Assembly: GCF_003116035.1 (NCBI RefSeq)
Contig: NZ_LGQW01000015.1
Location: 3,191,302 to 3,248,866 of the forward strand
Length of the DNA: 57,565 bases
Direction of reading: 5' to 3'
DNA from: Azospirillum sp. TSH64
GTDB taxonomy: Bacteria > Pseudomonadota > Alphaproteobacteria > Azospirillales > Azospirillaceae
Under the pieces are notes generated by a model. It saw only the letters and a list, made by a program, of their open reading frames with translations, had not been told where the DNA came from and did not search any database. The first letter of the stretch is position 1. Each line of letters opens with the position of its first letter. The position numbers were made by a program, and so were the translations under genes. Shown in pieces: positions 17,367 to 25,887 of the stretch.

Positions 17367-18605
17367 CTAGGGATCAGACAACCCCTTCCTGCACTCGGCC
17401 GCCAAAAGCATCAGCGTCAGGATGACGCCGGTGTCGAGGTACTTGAAGCTGGTGTGGAGGCAGAGCGCCATCGCCAGCGGAGGCACCACCGCCAGGGCCA
17501 GCGGCGGATCGGCAGCCAGCAGACCGCACCAGGGCCTGACCAGCGCGCCGAGATAGGCCGCCAGCGCCACCATGCCGCACAGTCCGGTCTTCAGCAGGCT
17601 GTAGCTCGCCAGCGTGTGGGTATAGCTGACCCGCCAGCCGCCGACCGCCGGGTTGGCGATCCGCGCGCCCCAGCCGTCGCCGAACAGCAGCACCCAGGGA
17701 GAGGCGACGGCATGCTCGATCACCGCCGCCGCCTCTTCCCACCGGGCATTGATCCCGGTCAGCCGCGTCTTCTCCGCCGCCTGCTGCCACGCACCGAACA
17801 ATGCATCCCCACCGACGGCGACCGCCAACCCCAGACCGATCAGCAGAGGCAGGGCCAGCCACGCCTGCCGCCGTGCCCACCACAGGGCGATCAGCGCCAG
17901 CGACAGCAGCGCCAGTCCCAGCGCGGTGCGGTGGACCGCTCCGGCCAGCGCGGCAATACAGAGAGCCCCGCCGACGGCACAGGGGATCGCGGCAAGCCAC
18001 CAGCGGAACCGGCCGCCGATGCCGACCAGCGACAAGGCCGTAGCCGGCAGCACCACGGCGGCGAACAGCACCGCAGGCGCATTGAGCAGATAGGCGCCAC
18101 CATCGGCCATTGCCCGCTGTCCGATGGCGCCGAACCCCCAATCCGCCTGCCGCCACCAGCGCAAGGCCAGCAGCAGGCCGGCAATGGCAAGCCCACCGAT
18201 CAAGGCCCGCACGGCGGTCCGCCCCGCGGCGCGCAACGCCGGCACCAGAAGCACGGGAAGAAACAGGTACAAGAGGGGCACGACGTCGCGAAGGATATCG
18301 ACCGGGTCCGACCCCAGCGCCGCCCCGCGCAGCAGCGGCACCCACAGCAGCCAGGCGAATGCCGCAACTGCCACCGGCATCCATTCCATGCCGGACGACA
18401 TCCATCCAGCGCCGGGGGGCGTCCGCAGCGCATGGCCGCTCGCCACCGCCAGCGGCCATTTCCAACCGATCGACAGCAGGATCAGAAGGCCGATGGACAG
18501 TTCCGCCCCTCGCAGGGCCGGCGGCGCCGGCACGCTGAGGCCGCCATACAGAAGCAGGGCTGCCGCCATCGACAGCGCGCCCATCCGTGCGGCGGCCACC
18601 GTCAT
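17367..18605 (-). CDS. O-antigen polymerase/ligase-like membrane protein (Wzy/WaaL type)
   Basis: The 412-residue protein is very hydrophobic, with about ten to twelve predicted membrane helices and a large loop near residues 290-335 (QQAAEKTRLTGINARW, LLFGDGWGA). The R-x-x-W-E/D pattern followed by FG-G is typical of the O-antigen ligase/polymerase superfamily. It probably polymerises the repeat units on the periplasmic side. I chose the ATG at 18605 with GAGGGG seven bases upstream. It lies between the Tat-exported protein gene and the GT4 gene. Confidence 0.75.
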   Translation of the reverse strand: MTVAAARMGALSMAAALLLYGGLSVPAPPALRGAELSIGLLILLSIGWKWPLAVASGHALRTPPGAGWMSSGMEWMPVAVAAFAWLLWVPLLRGAALGSDPVDILRDVVPLLYLFLPVLLVPALRAAGRTAVRALIGGLAIAGLLLALRWWRQADWGFGAIGQRAMADGGAYLLNAPAVLFAAVVLPATALSLVGIGGRFRWWLAAIPCAVGGALCIAALAGAVHRTALGLALLSLALIALWWARRQAWLALPLLIGLGLAVAVGGDALFGAWQQAAEKTRLTGINARWEEAAAVIEHAVASPWVLLFGDGWGARIANPAVGGWRVSYTHTLASYSLLKTGLCGMVALAAYLGALVRPWCGLLAADPPLALAVVPPLAMALCLHTSFKYLDTGVILTLMLLAAECRKGLSDP

Positions 18606-18636
18606 GGCCGCCCCTCGCGGAAATCGGCCGCCTGGG

Positions 18637-19140
18637 TCAGGCCCAGCGCTGCTCGGCACGGTCCAGACGATAGAACAATCCCTCCTGCGGGCGCAGCCGC
18701 AATGTTCCGGTCAGGGTCAGCGGTTCCCGCGTCGCCGGCAGGGCGATGGATGTGTGGACATGCATCATGGTCGCCGGTCCGGGGCTTTCGCAGGCGGGAC
18801 AGCCCATCGGATTGGCGGACAGGATGAAGCGGTTGTGGCTGGCTCCGTCGGTCAGCGGCACCATGAAACCGCGCACGGTGACCGGACGGCCGTCCAACGC
18901 CGACACCTTCACCGGAAATTGCGGATCGCCGGCCAGACCGCCCATCCGCACGGCGCCCAGGTCGCGCCAAATCGCGGTTGACTCGTCCAGCGGCAGATGG
19001 AAGGGACTGGCGGGATGGCTCGGCGCCTCCGGCGTCCCGGCAGCCCAAACGGCCCAGCCGGCAATGGGGGCAAGCGCAAGCGGCAACAAAAACTGGCGCC
19101 GGCCGGGCATGGCCGTGCCAAGACGGGTGGCGGTGGTCAT
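18637..19140 (-). CDS. Tat-exported protein, DUF3299-like
   Basis: The 167-residue protein begins with a twin-arginine-like signal (PGRRQFLLPLALAPIAGWAV, about residues 12-32). The mature part contains VTVRGFMVPLTDGASHNRF, then NPMGCPACESPGPATMMHVH, resembling DUF3299 proteins, which are exported and have a conserved GF-x-VPL core. The CPAC and HVH residues could bind a metal, but that is speculative. The ATG at 19140 has GGGGAG about eight bases before it. It is the first gene of the leftward polysaccharide set; its link to polysaccharide synthesis is unknown. Confidence 0.65.
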   Translation of the reverse strand: MTTATRLGTAMPGRRQFLLPLALAPIAGWAVWAAGTPEAPSHPASPFHLPLDESTAIWRDLGAVRMGGLAGDPQFPVKVSALDGRPVTVRGFMVPLTDGASHNRFILSANPMGCPACESPGPATMMHVHTSIALPATREPLTLTGTLRLRPQEGLFYRLDRAEQRWA

Positions 19141-19520
19141 GGTCGCTTCTCCCCTGCTGCGTTGCTTCGTCACCGGGGCTGCGAAATCGGGGCGCCGTAT
19201 GTTGTCGAAGTCTTTTGTCCGGTCGCCTGGGAACTATCCGAGGAACAGCTTTGTCCGGTGCGGGGCGACGCCTTCTGCCGGGCGGTCGCCGATTGCGCGA
19301 AAGTCTCCGGCAAGCGCAGCTCAAGGTCAACCGGCAATTCTGCCGGTCGCAGCAGGAAATGGAACGCGTAAGGATAGGTTTCCACCGCACCGGCATCCCG
19401 ACTCTTTCAAAAAAACGCAATCTGTTTGACGGGGCGCGGCACCGCCCGTCATAGTCCCACCGCTGGCCCTGCCGCACTGCACACAGTGCGGCGCAAGCCG
19501 TTCCGATGACGAGACGAGCC
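19141..19520. other. Divergent intergenic region upstream of hutG-type gene
   Basis: This gap of 380 bases separates the leftward Tat-protein gene from the rightward deformylase gene. It contains a candidate promoter for the latter (19426-19454). A 71-codon leftward frame at 19385-19170 starts with GTG, has no ribosome binding site and no recognisable product; I do not call it. Confidence 0.5.
19426..19454 (+). promoter_or_regulatory. Candidate promoter of the N-formylglutamate deformylase gene
   Basis: TTGACG (19426-19431) and TCATAG (19449-19454) are separated by 17 bases, about 67 bases before the chosen ATG. Confidence 0.4.
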
Positions 19521-20345
19521 ATGGAAACCTTCCGCTTCCAGCCGGGCGAAACCCCGGTCCTGCTCAGCATTCCGCATGTCGGGACCATGATTCCGCCGGA
19601 CATCGCCGCAACGATGACGCCGGAGGGGCTGGCACAGCCCGACGTCGACCGTCATCTGGACCGGTTGTACCACTTCGCACCCGCACTCGGAATCGGTTTC
19701 CTGACGGCGCTCTGCTCGCGCTATGTGGTGGACCTCAACCGCGATCCCGACGGCGTCGTGCCGCATCCGGGCCAGGATCCCACCGAAATCTGTCCCCTGA
19801 CGACGTTCGACCGAGCACCGATCTATCGACCGGGACTGGAACCCGGCCGTGCGGAGATCGACCGGCGGGTCGGCGCCTATTGGCGTCCGTATCATGAGCA
19901 GATGCGCAGCGAGCTGCGCGCCTTGCGCGACCGCTATGGCGTGGCGATCCTGTTCGACGCCCATTCGGTGCGCAGCGCGGTTCCACGCTTCTTCGACGGC
20001 ACCCTGCCCGACTTCAACCTCGGCACCGGCGAGGGCAGCAGCGCCGCCCAGCCGCTGGTCGTCCGGCTGATGAACGTGCTTTCGGCATCGGAGCGCTATT
20101 CAGCCGCGCTGAACGGCCGCCTGCGCGGCGGTTTCATCATCCGCAGCTATGGCCAGCCGGAAGAGAACATCCACGCCATCCAGCTCGAACTGACCCAGTC
20201 GACCTATATGGACGAGGCCTCTCCTTATCACTTCCGCCCGACACTGGCGGCAGAGGTGAAGCCGTCGCTTGAGCGTCTGCTGAGCGTCGTGGTCGAGTGG
20301 GCGTGGCAGAAGGCCAGCGGCCAGCGGCGGGCGGCGTTCCTGTAA
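19521..20345 (+). CDS. hutG: N-formylglutamate deformylase/amidohydrolase
   Basis: The 274-residue protein matches the N-formylglutamate amidohydrolase family, with SIPHVGTMIPPDI at the N-terminus, VDLNRDPDG, LFDAHSVRSAVPRFFDG and QLELTQSTYMDE, which supply His, Asp and Glu residues for the zinc site. It hydrolyses N-formyl-L-glutamate to glutamate and formate, the last step of one histidine-degradation route. No other hut gene is nearby, so the biological substrate may differ. Two ATGs, at 19506 and 19521, are possible; the second has a purine-rich stretch at better spacing. Confidence 0.88.
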   Translation: METFRFQPGETPVLLSIPHVGTMIPPDIAATMTPEGLAQPDVDRHLDRLYHFAPALGIGFLTALCSRYVVDLNRDPDGVVPHPGQDPTEICPLTTFDRAPIYRPGLEPGRAEIDRRVGAYWRPYHEQMRSELRALRDRYGVAILFDAHSVRSAVPRFFDGTLPDFNLGTGEGSSAAQPLVVRLMNVLSASERYSAALNGRLRGGFIIRSYGQPEENIHAIQLELTQSTYMDEASPYHFRPTLAAEVKPSLERLLSVVVEWAWQKASGQRRAAFL

Positions 20346-20400
20346 CGCCCCACCGCCTGCCAAAAGACCCGCCGTGCAAAAGGGTCCATCATGAAAGAGT

Positions 20401-20428
20401 GGCCCTTCCCCGTCGCCGGGGAAGGGCC
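20401..20428. terminator. Bidirectional terminator between hutG-type and AAA ATPase genes
   Basis: A perfect 11-bp stem (20401-20411 with 20418-20428; arms GGCCCTTCCCC/GGGGAAGGGCC) with a six-base loop lies between the convergent genes. The T tracts are weak on both sides. Confidence 0.6.
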
Positions 20429-20453
20429 GAAGGACGGCCTGATCGGGGATGGA

Positions 20454-22091
20454 TCAGATCTGGCCGCGCTCGCTGGCCTGACGCATCAGGACATATTGGC
20501 GCATCATCTGGTTGCGGAAGCGGTAGCGCTCCAGTCCCGGCTCGACCACCGGGGCCAGGACGCCGCCATGGTCCTCGCGCGTCAGGCGCTTCAGCAGGTC
20601 GAGCGTCGAGGCGCTCGGCAATTCTCCGCTGTCACCAGCCAAGTCCTTGGGATCGAACACGCCATAGGCATCGGCCGGACACAGCGCCGCAGCCAGCAAT
20701 GCATCCTCCAACTCGGCCCGGCGGTCGGCAGCCAGCGCACGGGCATAGCTTTCGACAATGCCGCGCTCGGCTTCCTGCAGGCAGCGGGCGACGGCATAGG
20801 CCAGATCCGGCCGCTCCACCAGCTTGCTTCCGCGGCTGACGGCGCTGCGCGCCGCATGCAGGCCGAGAAGCTGGGCGTAGTACGGCAGGCCGCGCACGAA
20901 CTCGGCGATCCGCCGCACGACGTCGGGGGCGAACTCGATGCCGGCATTCTGCGCACCGGCCTGGATCAGGCGGCCGATCTCCTGATCGGTCATCAGCGGC
21001 AGATGAACCGGAACCAGCGAGCGCTGGATCGACGGATGCTTACCCAGCAGCTGGTCGAGATTCTCGGCGACGCCGACCACCAGCAGGGTGACCGGGATCG
21101 AGCTGTCGGTCAGGTTCTTGAACAGCTCCGCCAGCTTGTTGCGGAAATCCTCGTCCTGGACGCGGTCGTACTCGTCCAGGATCAGCAGCACATGGGTGGC
21201 GTGGATGCCCGACAGAACCTCGTTCAGCTCGGTGACGCTGAAGGTGCCGTCCGGCAGCAACTCGTTCAGGCTGGCGAAGTTGCGCCGCGCCGCGAACGGA
21301 TTGTCGAGCGCGGAACGGTAGTAGGTCGACGGGATTTTCTTCAGGAAATGCCTGAAGATATCCTCGAAACTCAGCTCTCCGCTGCAGGTCAGCTTCAGCG
21401 ACAGATAGCCCGCCTGCCCCGCGATCTTTTCGATCGCGTTGGCGACGGAGGTCTTTCCGCGGCCGCGGTCGCCATAGAGGATGACGTGCGCCCGCTCCTC
21501 TTCGATGGCCGAGATGATGCGGCGCAGCGTGTCGTTGCGGCCGATGAACAGACCGTTCAGTTGTTGCTTCGGCCGGGTCGGCGTGAAGGCTTCGCGCAGA
21601 AGGCCGTTCAGCTCCGGCGTCAGGCCCTTCAGCATGGCCGGCGCATTGGCGCCCATGCCGCCGCGATAGCCGCCGTTGACGGACATCGTAAAGCGCGGCA
21701 GGTCGTGCTCGCCCTCGGCATCCCGGCCGCCCGGCTGCGGGAACATGTGGCCGCGGCGGTCGCCGGTGGCCTCGTTGTCGATGATGTCGGGCAGCCGCGG
21801 CGCGGCCGGACCGCGCATCGTGTCGAATCCGGCACGGGCACCGATGCCGGTGCCGATGCCACCACCCATGTTTCCGTCCACCGGACGCAGGTGAGCCCCA
21901 CCGGGCCGGGCAAATCCCGGTCCGTTGGAGAGGCCACCGGCCCCGGCATTGCCCATCCCAGGCCCCGCAACGCCGGGACCGCCCATGCCCGGTCCGCCGG
22001 TCAGCGGGTTAGATCCAAGGCCGCCACCGGCGGCCGGCATGCGCTCGTCGGCCACAGCGGCCGAACGACGCTTTCGAAAGAAATTCCGCAT
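20454..22091 (-). CDS. AAA-family ATPase (Orc1/Cdc6-like) with Gly-rich N-terminal linker
   Basis: The 545-residue protein has a basic N-terminus (MRNFFRKRRSA) and a long Gly/Pro/Met-rich, probably disordered stretch (about residues 17-150). An AAA module follows, with Walker A GDRGRGKTS, Walker B LLILDEYD and a sensor-like region VTLLVVGVAENLDQLLG. The C-terminal domain is helical (RFRNQMMRQYVLMRQ). The AAA and lid region resembles Orc1/Cdc6/ATPase_2-type STAND-like modules rather than FtsH or Clp proteins. No partner gene is adjacent except a 32-residue membrane peptide upstream on the same strand. The function is unknown. Confidence 0.8.
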   Translation of the reverse strand: MRNFFRKRRSAAVADERMPAAGGGLGSNPLTGGPGMGGPGVAGPGMGNAGAGGLSNGPGFARPGGAHLRPVDGNMGGGIGTGIGARAGFDTMRGPAAPRLPDIIDNEATGDRRGHMFPQPGGRDAEGEHDLPRFTMSVNGGYRGGMGANAPAMLKGLTPELNGLLREAFTPTRPKQQLNGLFIGRNDTLRRIISAIEEERAHVILYGDRGRGKTSVANAIEKIAGQAGYLSLKLTCSGELSFEDIFRHFLKKIPSTYYRSALDNPFAARRNFASLNELLPDGTFSVTELNEVLSGIHATHVLLILDEYDRVQDEDFRNKLAELFKNLTDSSIPVTLLVVGVAENLDQLLGKHPSIQRSLVPVHLPLMTDQEIGRLIQAGAQNAGIEFAPDVVRRIAEFVRGLPYYAQLLGLHAARSAVSRGSKLVERPDLAYAVARCLQEAERGIVESYARALAADRRAELEDALLAAALCPADAYGVFDPKDLAGDSGELPSASTLDLLKRLTREDHGGVLAPVVEPGLERYRFRNQMMRQYVLMRQASERGQI

Positions 22092-22266
22092 CCGTCCCAA
22101 TCCCCACGCGTTGTCGGCGTTCGCGGAACCGCCCCCCTTTCGGCTTCTCGAATGGGCCAGGGACGGGTCCGCGTGTTCCCGATGTAAGCGCTGCGCCGGC
22201 CGGGGTGGGCTGGGATTTCGGATATAATACCGACGCGGCATTCCCCCTTTGGGGACCTCTTCCGAA

Positions 22267-22299
22267 GGGATGCGCCCCCGAAACCCACGGGCGCATCCC
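22267..22299 (-). terminator. Stem-loop after the 32-residue peptide gene
   Basis: A perfect 11-bp inverted repeat (GGGATGCGCCC 22267-22277; GGGCGCATCCC 22289-22299) with an 11-base loop starts nine bases after the peptide stop codon. There is no T tract of more than two, so it may act as a processing or attenuation hairpin before the AAA ATPase gene. Confidence 0.55.
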
Positions 22300-22307
22300 G
22301 GCCAACC

Positions 22308-22406
22308 TCAGCCAATCAGAATCGGCCCGACCGTGGCCCAGCCGTAGAGCACCGCCAGGAAAAATGCGAGGGTCATGCATTCGCGCAGGAAAGCCAGAAC
22401 CGACAT
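22308..22406 (-). CDS. Small hydrophobic membrane peptide (32 aa)
   Basis: A 33-codon frame starts at the ATG at 22406 with a strong ribosome binding site, GGAGG, six bases upstream. It encodes MSVLAFLRECMTLAFFLAVL followed by YGWATVGPILIG. That is a single predicted membrane helix (about residues 10-30) with a short, charged N-terminal segment. An 11-bp stem-loop follows the stop codon directly. The strong Shine-Dalgarno sequence, good codon use and tight hairpin support a real gene. I do not recognise the family. Its order suggests either an independent unit or a lead-in to the AAA ATPase gene downstream. Confidence 0.65.
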   Translation of the reverse strand: MSVLAFLRECMTLAFFLAVLYGWATVGPILIG

Positions 22407-22574
22407 GCCAACCTCCGTTGTTCGCGTCTTGTTCCAACAGAGCTATCAGAACGGACGAAGAACGGCAACCGGCTAGTTCTGCCTATGTTCCTGTTACGGA
22501 CTCCAGTGTTCCATTCCGGACACAGATCGAACGGACAGGTGGTTAGAAAGTTACGTGTCGAATGCAGGAATCTG

Positions 22575-23063
22575 TCAGCCCGGATCGGCATCGTCGTAGC
22601 GGATCAGATCGGTCCAGGCGCGCTCCAGCCGGCGCAGCGTGCGATAGGTGGTTTCGAAGTCGGCACCGTCGCTGTCGGTGCGCAGCAGCGTATCTGCGCG
22701 CGTCGCTTCCAGCTTCTTCAGCGCTTCGCAGGCGGCCAGCCCCTGGGAGGAGAGCTTGAGCCGGGCGGCCCGCCGGTCGCGCTGGGACGGGCTGCGGTCG
22801 ACATAGCCCGCCTCCACCAGATGCTTCAGATTGTAAGACGCGTTGGAGCCCAGATAGTAGCCGCGCTCCAGCAGGTCGCGGACCGACAGCTCCTCGGTGC
22901 CTATGTGCAGCAGCATCAGCGCCTGTGTCGGGCTGAGGTCGGTCACACCGATGCGGGCCAGTTCCATCCGAAGCACGTCGAGGAAGCGCCGGGTGATGCT
23001 TTCCATGACGCGGCCAAGGTCGGTGTAGACCGCGGGGGCCGCCACACTCTGCTGCATGCTCAT
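22575..23063 (-). CDS. MarR-family winged-helix regulator (LdtR-like)
   Basis: The 162-residue protein has MarR features: LSPTQALMLLHIGTEELSVRDL, recognition helix GSNASYNLKHLVEAGYV, and a wing with SQRDRRAARLKLSSQG. The SNASYNLKHL recognition sequence resembles the alphaproteobacterial group that includes Liberibacter LdtR, which controls cell-wall L,D-transpeptidase and stress genes; that link is only by resemblance. AGGA lies seven bases before the ATG at 23063. No target is evident in the immediate neighbourhood. Confidence 0.82.
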   Translation of the reverse strand: MSMQQSVAAPAVYTDLGRVMESITRRFLDVLRMELARIGVTDLSPTQALMLLHIGTEELSVRDLLERGYYLGSNASYNLKHLVEAGYVDRSPSQRDRRAARLKLSSQGLAACEALKKLEATRADTLLRTDSDGADFETTYRTLRRLERAWTDLIRYDDADPG

Positions 23064-23280
23064 CGTTCCTGTGCCAGTGGCTCGCAAAAGCCGTTGTCCG
23101 GTCGCCGCGGCACTGCCGCGTTTTGCCGACCGGCGGACCGGGGAAGCGGCGCCCGAGCCGATGCTCGAGCCCCCCTTCCCGTCGCCGTTTCTTAATGGCC
23201 TGTGACGATGGGCGGATTTTATTGCGAATTGGAGAGACAAACTTGAGACGCGGCGGCGTCCCGTCTTCCGATACCGCAGG

Positions 23281-24060
23281 TTACATCGTGCCGGGGAAGG
23301 CTCCACCATCCAGAAGGATGTTCTGTCCGGTCATGAAACCGGAGCTTGCGGCACAAAGAAAGGCGCAGGCAGCCCCGAATTCCTCTGGATCGCCGAATCG
23401 GCCGGAGGGATTCGACTTGCGGCGCAGTTCCATCTCTTCGTCGATGCTGCGTCCGCCGGCCTTGGCACCGCCTTCCATCGTCTTGCGCAGGCGGTCGGTT
23501 TCAAAGGGACCGGGCAGCAAGTTGTTGATGGTGACGTTGTGCTTCACCGTCTGGCGCGACAGGCCGGCGACGAAGCCGGTCAGGCCGGTGCGGGCACCGT
23601 TCGACAGGCCCAGAATCGGGATCGGTGCCTTGACGGCGGCCGAGGTGATGTTGACGATCCGGCCGAACCCCCGGGACATCATGCCGTCCACCGTCGCCTT
23701 GATCAGGAAGATCGGCGTCAGCATGTTGGCGTCCAGCGCGCGGATCCAGTCCTCCCGGTCCCAGTCATGAAAGTCGCCGGGCGGCGGACCGCCGGCATTG
23801 TTGATCAGGATGTCCGGCTCCGGGCAGGCGGCGAGCGCCGCGGCCCGCCCCTCCTCCGTCGAGATGTCTCCGGCGGCGGTGGTGACCGTAACGCCGGTCG
23901 CCTTGCGGATCTCCTCGGCGGTCGCCTCCAGCGCATCGGCACTGCGGGCGGTCAGGGTGACATGCACGCCCTCGCGGGCCAGCGCGAAGGCGCAGGCGCG
24001 GCCCAGCCCCTTGCTGGCGGCGCAGACGATGGCGCGGCGGCCGGCGATACCCAAATCCAT
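23281..24060 (-). CDS. SDR-family oxidoreductase lacking the canonical Tyr/Lys pair
   Basis: The 259-residue protein has the classical short-chain dehydrogenase Rossmann start (CAASKGLGRACAFALAREG), the NNAGG motif and a family-typical length. The active-site Ser is present in NITSAA, but the position 13 residues later, normally Tyr, is Ser, and the Lys four residues on is Arg (GLSNGARTG). This places it in a divergent SDR subgroup often annotated as 3-oxoacyl-ACP reductase. Catalysis may use other residues or be absent. It lies downstream of hdaA on the same strand with a 23-base gap and has its own ribosome binding site, AAGGGAAGAG. Confidence 0.82.
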   Translation of the reverse strand: MDLGIAGRRAIVCAASKGLGRACAFALAREGVHVTLTARSADALEATAEEIRKATGVTVTTAAGDISTEEGRAAALAACPEPDILINNAGGPPPGDFHDWDREDWIRALDANMLTPIFLIKATVDGMMSRGFGRIVNITSAAVKAPIPILGLSNGARTGLTGFVAGLSRQTVKHNVTINNLLPGPFETDRLRKTMEGGAKAGGRSIDEEMELRRKSNPSGRFGDPEEFGAACAFLCAASSGFMTGQNILLDGGAFPGTM

Positions 24061-24083
24061 GATCGTCTCTTCCCTTGTCGGTG

Positions 24084-24806
24084 TCAGAGGGTCGTTTTGG
24101 AACCGGATCGTTGCGGTTCCATCCGTTGCAGTTCCGAAAGGACTTCCCGCGCCAAAGGCACGGTCACGCCACGATGGGCGGCCAGCGACGCATGGTCCAG
24201 CGCCGCCACCAGACGGCGGGCAAAATCGAGCGACCGCTCCATCCGTGCCAGCAGATAAGTGACGACTTCCATCCCCGGCCGCAACTGGCGGTCGGCGAAC
24301 AGCTTGACCAACACCGCGGCGAGCAGAGCGTCGTCGGGCGCCCGGACCTCGACCGCCGGCGCGCCCTTGATGCGCGACCGCAGGTCGGGAAGCGTCGTCC
24401 GCCAACGCGACGGCGCCTTGCGCGACAGAAGCAGAAGATGGCCCTGTTGTTCACGGGCGAGGTTGTACAGGTGGAACAATGCCTCTTCCCGCTCCGGCCG
24501 GCCGGCGACCATGTCGGCATACTCGACGACCACGGCGTTGGCAGGCATCAGCAGGGACGGGACGACAGCCGTATCGAGGGCATCGCCGCGGGTCACCAGG
24601 GCATGGCTGCGGGCGCGCCAGACCTGTGACAGGTGGGTCTTGCCGCAACCCGCGGGTCCGTACAGCGTCAGTGCCGGGGCGGGCCAGGATGGCCAGCGGT
24701 CCAGCCACGCCACAGCATCGGCGTTGCTGGGTGCGACAAGGAAATCCTCGCAGCCCATCGCCGTCCGGTGCCCTAGATCGAGCGGTATCTGCGCCGGCAA
24801 GCTCAT
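24084..24806 (-). CDS. hdaA: DnaA-related regulatory protein HdaA
   Basis: The 240-residue protein is a single AAA+ domain homologous to DnaA domain III. It has a clamp-binding-like N-terminus (AQIPLDLGHR, containing QIPLDL), Walker A GPAGCGKTH, and a Walker B region VVVEYAD in place of the usual DDAD. With the beta clamp, Hda stimulates ATP hydrolysis by DnaA to block re-initiation; Caulobacter HdaA does the same. It ends the DUF2066 - pgsA-like - perM - hdaA operon, an arrangement common in Alphaproteobacteria, with a 13-base gap after the transporter gene. Confidence 0.9.
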   Translation of the reverse strand: MSLPAQIPLDLGHRTAMGCEDFLVAPSNADAVAWLDRWPSWPAPALTLYGPAGCGKTHLSQVWRARSHALVTRGDALDTAVVPSLLMPANAVVVEYADMVAGRPEREEALFHLYNLAREQQGHLLLLSRKAPSRWRTTLPDLRSRIKGAPAVEVRAPDDALLAAVLVKLFADRQLRPGMEVVTYLLARMERSLDFARRLVAALDHASLAAHRGVTVPLAREVLSELQRMEPQRSGSKTTL

Positions 24807-24819
24807 GCGGACACACCCA

Positions 24820-25887
24820 TCAGCGTTCCGCGTCGGTGCCGCGGTAGTACGGGCTCGAGAGATACTGTCGCAAGGCGAAGCGGGTCAACACGCCGATCAC
24901 CGCGGCGACCGGAACCGCCAGCAGCACGCCGACGAATCCGAACAGGCTGCCGCCGGCCAGCAGGGCGAACATCACCCACACCGCATGCAGCCCGACCTTG
25001 TCGCCCACCAGCTTCGGCGTCAGGACATTGCCTTCCACCGCCTGCCCGAACAGGAAGATGCCGATGACGATGGCGACGCGCCAGAACTCGTCGAACTGCA
25101 GCAGGGCAAGGCCGGTGCTGGCGACGAAGCCGAACAGGGTGCCGACATAAGGGATGAAGGACAAGAGCCCGGCCATCAGACCGATCACCAGTCCGAAATC
25201 CAGCCCTGCCGCCGACAGCGCCAGCGCATAGAAGACGCCGAGCACGACGCAGACAGTCGCCTGCCCGCGCACGAAGCCGGACAGGGTGACGTTCACCTCA
25301 CGGGCCTGCTCGCGCACCGTCTCGGCATGTTGGCGCGGCAGCCACGAATCGACCTTCCCCACCATCAGGTCCCAGTCGCGCATCATATAGAAGGCGACGA
25401 CGGGGGTGATGAACATCAGGGTGACGATGTCGAACAGCGCCAGCCCGCCCGACAGGATGCGGGTGACGACGCGGCCGACCAGCCCCGCCAATTCACCCGC
25501 GTAGTTGCCGGCGGCGGCACGAAGCCGCTCGACATCGTCGGCCGGCAGGCGGTGGATGAAGCGGTTCAGCGCCGGGATCAACCGCTCCTTCGCCAGCGTC
25601 GCATAGTTTGGCAGCACTTCCAGCAGGTGGGAGACCTGCCCCTGCACCAGCGGCAACAGGAGCAGCGCCATCAGCACCATGACCAGCACGAAACCCAGCA
25701 GCACCAGCGTGGTGCCGAGCCAACGCGGCAGCCGCGCCGCCTCCAGACGGTCGACTGCCGGGTCGAGCAGATAGGCGATGGCCAGCCCGACCACGAAGGG
25801 AAGCAGCATGTCGGCCAGCAGCCACAGCGCCAGCACGAACAGCACCAGCCCGACCAGCCAGAAGCGGAGCTGCTTCGCCGGCGTCAC
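24820..25887 (-). CDS. perM: AI-2E/PerM-family membrane transporter
   Basis: The 355-residue integral membrane protein has about eight predicted helices and the family signatures FIPYVGTLFGF and QAVEGNVLTPKLVGDKVGLHAVW. Characterised members export small molecules or act as Na+/H+ antiporters; the substrate here is unknown. Translation starts at a GTG (25887) that overlaps the stop codon of the upstream phosphatidyltransferase gene (GTGA), so the two are translationally coupled. Its place immediately before hdaA is conserved in related genomes, as far as I know. Confidence 0.88.
   Translation of the reverse strand: MTPAKQLRFWLVGLVLFVLALWLLADMLLPFVVGLAIAYLLDPAVDRLEAARLPRWLGTTLVLLGFVLVMVLMALLLLPLVQGQVSHLLEVLPNYATLAKERLIPALNRFIHRLPADDVERLRAAAGNYAGELAGLVGRVVTRILSGGLALFDIVTLMFITPVVAFYMMRDWDLMVGKVDSWLPRQHAETVREQAREVNVTLSGFVRGQATVCVVLGVFYALALSAAGLDFGLVIGLMAGLLSFIPYVGTLFGFVASTGLALLQFDEFWRVAIVIGIFLFGQAVEGNVLTPKLVGDKVGLHAVWVMFALLAGGSLFGFVGVLLAVPVAAVIGVLTRFALRQYLSSPYYRGTDAER

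Noticed and set aside
17088..18827. Long rightward frame opposite the polymerase-like gene
   Set aside because: The product is a Gln/Arg/Pro-rich shadow of a membrane-protein gene, without start signals.
19170..19385. 71-codon leftward frame upstream of the Tat-exported protein gene
   Set aside because: It has a GTG start with no ribosome binding site and no recognisable product; it could be revisited with conservation data.
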